NCBI GenBank assembly: GCA_016790695.1
Contig: JAEUOS010000111.1
Coordinates: 1-40,556 of the forward strand
Source: Burkholderiales bacterium
GTDB lineage: Bacteria; Pseudomonadota; Gammaproteobacteria; Burkholderiales; JAEUOS01
DNA: 40,556 bases
Direction of reading: 5' to 3'
Shown here piece by piece: positions 37,290-40,556 of the stretch. The notes under the pieces were generated by a model. The model made no database searches, was not told the DNA's origin, and saw only the letters and a list, made by a program, of their open reading frames with translations. Within the stretch, counting starts at the first letter, position 1. Each line of letters begins with the position of its first letter. Position numbers and translations under genes: made by a program.

Positions 37290-38135
37290 ATGGCCGCCGC
37301 CGGCCCCCTCGCCGGGCGCGTCGCGCTGGTCACCGGCGCCAACACCGGGATCGGCCGCGTCACCGCGCGCGAACTCGCGCGCCAGGGCGCGCACGTGTTC
37401 GTCGCCTGCCGCACCGCGGAACGCGCGCGCGCGGTCCTCGACGACATCCGCGCGCTGCCCGGCGCCGGCGCCGCCGACTTCCTCGCGCTCGACCTCGGCG
37501 ACTTCGCCTCGGTGCGCGCCTGCGCGCACGCCTTCCTCGCGCGGGACCTGCCGCTGCACCTCCTGATCAACAATGCGGGCCTGGCCGGCGCGCGCGGACG
37601 CACCGCCTCCGGCTTCGAGATGGCCTTCGGCGTCAACCACGTCGGCCACTTCCTGCTGACCGACCTGCTGCTCGCGCGCATCAGGGCGTCTGCGCCGGCG
37701 CGCATCGTCACCGTCGCCAGCCGCGCCCACACCCGGGTGGCCGGCATCGACTGGACCGCGGTGCGCGCGCCGACCCGCACGCGCACCGGCTTCCCCGAGT
37801 ACGGCGTCTCCAAGCTCGCCAACGTGCTGTTCTCGGCCGAGCTCGGCCGGCGGCTCTCCGGCAGCGGCGTCACCACCTACGCGCTGCATCCCGGCGTGGT
37901 CGCCAGCGATGTCTGGCGCCGGGTCCCGGCGCCGCTGCGCTGGCTGATCAAGCGCGGCATGATCTCGGTCGAGGAAGGCGCGGCGACGACCCTGTACTGC
38001 GCCACCTCCGCCGCCTGCGCCGGACAGACCGGCCTCTACTACGACAAGTGCGCGGTCAAGGATCCCGCGCCGGCCGGGCAGGACGCGCTCCTGGCCGCGG
38101 AACTCTGGAAGCGCAGCGCCGCCTGGATCGCCTGA
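37290..38135 (+). CDS. SDR family oxidoreductase (retinol dehydrogenase-like)
   Basis: A 281-residue short-chain dehydrogenase. The cofactor site is VTGANTGIGRVTARELARQGAHVFVACR; the ACR ending of the second strand favours NADP(H). It continues with LLINNAGLAGARGRTASGFEMAFGVNHVGHFLLTDLLL, IVTVASRAH, and YxxxK in YGVSKLANVLFSAELGRRL. FGVNHVGHFLLT and LHPGVVASDVWR are typical of the RDH11-14/WWOX-like branch. It follows the GFA gene by seven bases. The substrate, probably an aldehyde or ketone, is unknown. Confidence 0.9.
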   Translation: MAAAGPLAGRVALVTGANTGIGRVTARELARQGAHVFVACRTAERARAVLDDIRALPGAGAADFLALDLGDFASVRACAHAFLARDLPLHLLINNAGLAGARGRTASGFEMAFGVNHVGHFLLTDLLLARIRASAPARIVTVASRAHTRVAGIDWTAVRAPTRTRTGFPEYGVSKLANVLFSAELGRRLSGSGVTTYALHPGVVASDVWRRVPAPLRWLIKRGMISVEEGAATTLYCATSAACAGQTGLYYDKCAVKDPAPAGQDALLAAELWKRSAAWIA

Positions 38136-38141
38136 CGGCGG

Positions 38142-38162
38142 CGCGCGGCGTTCAGCCGCGCG
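38142..38162. terminator. Stem-loop between convergent genes, no T-tract
   Basis: CGCGCGGC (38142-38149), 5-base loop, GCCGCGCG (38155-38162), in the 27-bp gap between the SDR stop and the Bug stop. The stem is perfect but neither strand has a T-run after it, so it is only a weak terminator candidate. Confidence 0.3.
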
Positions 38163-39128
38163 TCACTGCGGCTCGATCCTGGCGATCGCCACGTACTGTC
38201 TCCAGCGCGCGCGGCCGTCGCGGTCGAAGTCGGCGAGTTCCGCCAGGCTCATGCGCCGGGGGAAGAAGCCGAAGCCCTCGAGACGGGACTTCATCGGCTC
38301 GCTCGTGACGGCCTCGTTGACCAGGTCGTTGAGGACCTGCTGGACCGGCGCCGGCGTCGCCGCCGGCACCGCCACGCCGAGGAAGCCGGTCACGTTGTAG
38401 AGCGGGTAGGTCTCGCTCATCAGCGGCACCTGCGGATACTTGGGCAGGCGCCGCTCGCCCATCGCCGCCAGCGCGCGCAGCTGGCCCGAGGCGACGAAGC
38501 TGTCGCCGGCGATGCTGTCGACGAAGATCACCTGGATCTGGCCGGAGATCAGCTCGGTCATCGCGTTGGCGATCTGCTTGTACGGCACCGCCGTCAGCTC
38601 GATGCCCGCCATCTGCGACAGCAGCGGCCCCGGCACCTGCGAGGAAGCGTTGAAGTGGCCGAAGTGCAGCTTTCCCGGCGCCGCCCGGGCCGCCTGCACG
38701 AACTCGGCCAGCGTCTTCCACGGCGCATCGGGCCGCACCAGCATGAACGAGGAGCCGGTGCCGAAACTGCCCACCAGCCGGAAGTCGCGCTCGGGGTCGT
38801 AGGGCAGCTTGCGGAACAGGCTCGGGTTCGCCGAATGCGTCGAGGTGGTCGCGAGCAGCAGGACGGTGCCGTCGGCCGCCCCCTTCTTCGCCGCCTCGAC
38901 CCCGACGATGCCGTTGGCGCCCGGCCGGTTCTCCACGACCGCGCCGCGGCCCGTCCTGCGGGTGATGAACTCGGCGAGCATGCGCGCGGTGATGTCGCCC
39001 GAGCCGCCGGGTCCGAAGGGCACGATGAACTGGATCGCCTTGTCGCCCGGAATCTGCGCGCGACCGCGCGTCGCGGCGACCGCCAGCGGCAACGCCGCGA
39101 CGGCCTGCTGGAATCTGCGTCGATTCAT
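38163..39128 (-). CDS. Bug/TctC family periplasmic solute-binding protein (next to CoA transferase pseudogene)
   Basis: A 321-residue exported protein with a signal (MNRRRFQQAVAALPLAVAATRGRAQ). Landmarks: AIQFIVPFGPGGSGDITARMLAEFI, ENRPGANGIVGVEAAKKGAADGTVLLLATTST, VPYKQIANAMTELISGQIQVIF and VPLMSETYPLYNV, ending VAIARIEPQ, slightly different from the A.IKxE end of the other four. The ribosome site GGAGGAG lies just before the ATG. It begins 16 bases after the CoA transferase stop and is probably co-transcribed with it. Confidence 0.92.
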   Translation of the reverse strand: MNRRRFQQAVAALPLAVAATRGRAQIPGDKAIQFIVPFGPGGSGDITARMLAEFITRRTGRGAVVENRPGANGIVGVEAAKKGAADGTVLLLATTSTHSANPSLFRKLPYDPERDFRLVGSFGTGSSFMLVRPDAPWKTLAEFVQAARAAPGKLHFGHFNASSQVPGPLLSQMAGIELTAVPYKQIANAMTELISGQIQVIFVDSIAGDSFVASGQLRALAAMGERRLPKYPQVPLMSETYPLYNVTGFLGVAVPAATPAPVQQVLNDLVNEAVTSEPMKSRLEGFGFFPRRMSLAELADFDRDGRARWRQYVAIARIEPQ

Positions 39129-39144
39129 GTCTCCTCCCCCGGGT

Positions 39145-40308
39145 TCACGCGTCGCCCGCCGCTGCCGGGCGGATCTCCGGATCGTGCTCGCCGATCGTCG
39201 GCGCGCGGCCGCGCATCGGCGGGCGCCGGCCGTCGAACGAGATCGGCAGGCCCACGACCCGGAGGCCGGCCTCCGGCACGACCTGGAAGATGTCGATCGC
39301 CTGCACCTGCGGCTGCGCGAGCGCCTGGCCCAGATCGTGGATCGGCGCGCACGGCACGCCGACGGCCTCGAGGCGCTCGCTCCATTACGCCATGGTCTGC
39401 CGCGCCAGCGCCGCCTCGATGCGCGGCTCGATCTCCGCGCGATGCTGCACCCGCAGCGCGTTGGTCGCGAAGCGCGGATCGGCGGCCCATTCGGGATGGC
39501 CGATCGCCCTGGCGAGCTTGGCGAACAGCCGGTCGTTGGCGGCGGCGATCACGACCTCGCCGTCGCTGGTGGCGAACGCGCGGAACACCACGAGCTTGGC
39601 GTTGCCGCTGCGGTGGCGCGGCGGCTGCTGGCCGGTCGCCGCGAAGGCCGCCAGCGGCACCTGGAGCCAGCCGAGCGCGGTCTCCAGCAGCGAGGTGTCG
39701 ACCACGCAGCCCTGGCCGGTCGCCTGGCGCCTGAACAGCGCCGCCAGGCAGCCCAGCGCCGACCACACGCCGGTGCCGAGGTCGAGCAGCGGCATGCCGA
39801 CGCGGGACGGCGGCCCGTCCTCGGTGCCGTTGACGCTGAACATCCCGGAGAACGCCTGGATCATCGGCTCGAATCCCGGGTTCAGGCGCATCGGCCCGGT
39901 GCGCCCGAACGCCCACTGCGAGCAGTAGATCAGCCGCGGGAAGGCGCGGCACATGGCCTCGCCGCCCAGGCCCAGGTCGTCGAGCACGCCCGGGCGCAGG
40001 TTCTGGATCAGCACGTCGGCGGCGCCGATGTAGGCCTTGAGCCAGGCCACCGCGGCCGCGTCCTTCAGGTCGACCGCGACGCTGCGCTTGCCGTTGTTCA
40101 TCGCCTGGAACACCGTCGAGGTGCCGTGCACGAACGGCGGCCCCCAGCCGCGCGCATCGTCGCCGCCGTCCGGCCGCTCCACCTTGACGACGTCGGCGCC
40201 GAGCTGCGCCAGGATCTGGCTCGCGTACGGACCGGCGATGTTCTGCCCGATCTCGACGACCTTCACGCCGGCCAGCGGCAGGGCGGCGGATTGCGTGTTC
40301 GACATCAT
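39145..40308 (-). pseudogene. CaiB/BaiF family CoA transferase interrupted by an in-frame TAA
   Basis: Family III CoA transferases move CoA between acids such as succinate, formate or carnitine-type substrates. The reading frame from the ATG at 40308 gives 307 residues with all N-terminal family features: LAGVKVVEIGQNIAGPYASQILAQLGADVVKVERP, the nucleophile region DLGTGVWSALGCLAALFRRQATGQG, and VIAAANDRLFAKLARAIGHPEW. It meets TAA at 39387-39385 directly after RQTMA, exactly where homologues continue. The same frame carries on without further stops as WSERLEAVGVPCAPIHDLGQ to the TGA at 39145. So a single codon, most simply a GAA or GAG changed to TAA, splits a normal gene of 387 codons. It may be a recent nonsense mutation or a sequencing error. 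The truncated product would lack the C-terminal part of the fold. Confidence 0.85.
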
Positions 40309-40380
40309 CTGTCCCCTCGTCCGTGAACTTCTGCGGCCTGCGCTTCCGCGCGCGCGGGCCCGGCCGCCGCGCGCTGCATC

Positions 40381-40556
40381 CTACAGCCCGAGGCGCGCCA
40401 GCTGCTCGCGGTCGACCAGCGCGCCGAGGTCGGCCGCCTCGGGCAGGCGCGCGCGGCCGTCCGCGATCGCCAGCGCCCCGCGCATCACCTGCGCGCGCAT
40501 CTCGAGAAAGAAGGTCTGCTCGGCGGCCACCAGGGTCTGCGCCGCGGGAAGCGCGG
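40381..40556 (-). CDS. C-terminal end of an unidentified protein, cut by window edge
   Basis: The last 58 codons of a minus-strand gene ending in TAG at 40381-40383. The translated end is helical and Ala/Arg-rich (EQTFFLEMRAQVMRGALAIADG ... LVDREQLARLGL). Codon use is GC-biased like its neighbours. I do not recognise the family from this fragment. It lies 72 bases upstream of the CoA transferase pseudogene on the same strand, so it may belong to the same unit. Confidence 0.55.
   Translation of the reverse strand, partial: ALPAAQTLVAAEQTFFLEMRAQVMRGALAIADGRARLPEAADLGALVDREQLARLGL

Noticed and set aside
39385..39387. Recoding of the in-frame stop in the CoA transferase as selenocysteine
   Set aside because: The codon is TAA, not TGA, and homologues do not have cysteine at this position.

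Overview
The window is very GC-rich with densely packed genes, strong GC bias at third codon positions and GTG starts at several genes. Five Bug/TctC-type periplasmic solute-binding proteins lie in 40 kb with no TctA or TctB membrane partner. That expansion, together with heteromeric acyl-CoA dehydrogenases, CaiB-type CoA transferase, a TauD oxygenase and a PEP-CTERM protein, points to an environmental betaproteobacterium, most likely in the order Burkholderiales. I cannot name genus or species. I saw no rRNA, tRNA, CRISPR array, transposase or phage gene.

Layout. 1-2400 (minus): the start of a methylmalonate-semialdehyde dehydrogenase gene (mmsA), a small zinc-ribbon protein and a MarR regulator, with a striking tandem palindrome between MarR and the zinc-ribbon gene. 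2511-8200 (plus): a DUF3014 membrane protein, a membrane-anchored trehalose-6-phosphate synthase with an N-terminal sensor-like region, trehalose-6-phosphatase and a GH15 glucosidase/trehalase-like enzyme; the last three overlap by ATGA. 8312-12568 (plus): a three-gene ABC exporter (ATPase, double-FtsX permease, HlyD-type adaptor). 12684-13577 (plus): a Tat-exported dienelactone hydrolase-like protein. 13662-19939 (minus): a catabolic block with two SDRs, a Bug protein, a paired (probably heteromeric) acyl-CoA dehydrogenase and an enolase-superfamily enzyme. 20043-21173 (plus): a PLP-dependent D-serine dehydratase/D-threonine aldolase-like enzyme, divergent from the enolase-superfamily gene.

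21295-22074 (minus): a PEP-CTERM secreted protein with a possible sigma-54 promoter. 22275-26768: a FAD-dependent amine/amino-acid oxidase-like gene (plus) converging on a minus-strand Bug-Bug-TauD unit, then an MliC-like lipoprotein. 26912-29194 (plus): a selenophosphate synthetase fused to an NADH-dehydrogenase-like flavoprotein domain. 29201-32870: an SRPBCC protein (minus), an acyl-CoA ligase and a MATE exporter (plus). 32877-35828 (minus): a tight three-gene unit of Bug protein, M19 dipeptidase-like protein with a damaged metal site, and a UroD-superfamily protein carrying the HxC...C zinc motif of corrinoid methyltransferases. 36006-38135: a DUF6356 protein (minus), then an Lrp/AsnC regulator, a GFA-family protein and an SDR (plus). 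38163-40556 (minus): a Bug protein, a CaiB/BaiF CoA transferase interrupted by an in-frame ochre stop, and the 3' end of an unidentified gene.

How it works together. Apart from the trehalose module and the ABC exporter, most of the window looks like several small catabolic units. Four of them carry their own Bug binding protein next to the enzymes that would process the captured carboxylate (acyl-CoA dehydrogenases, TauD oxygenase, M19/UroD-like pair, CoA transferase). No intergenic gap exceeds 300 bases; the longest are 1616-1806, 22075-22274, 31307-31490 and 35829-36005, and their contents are described in the features.
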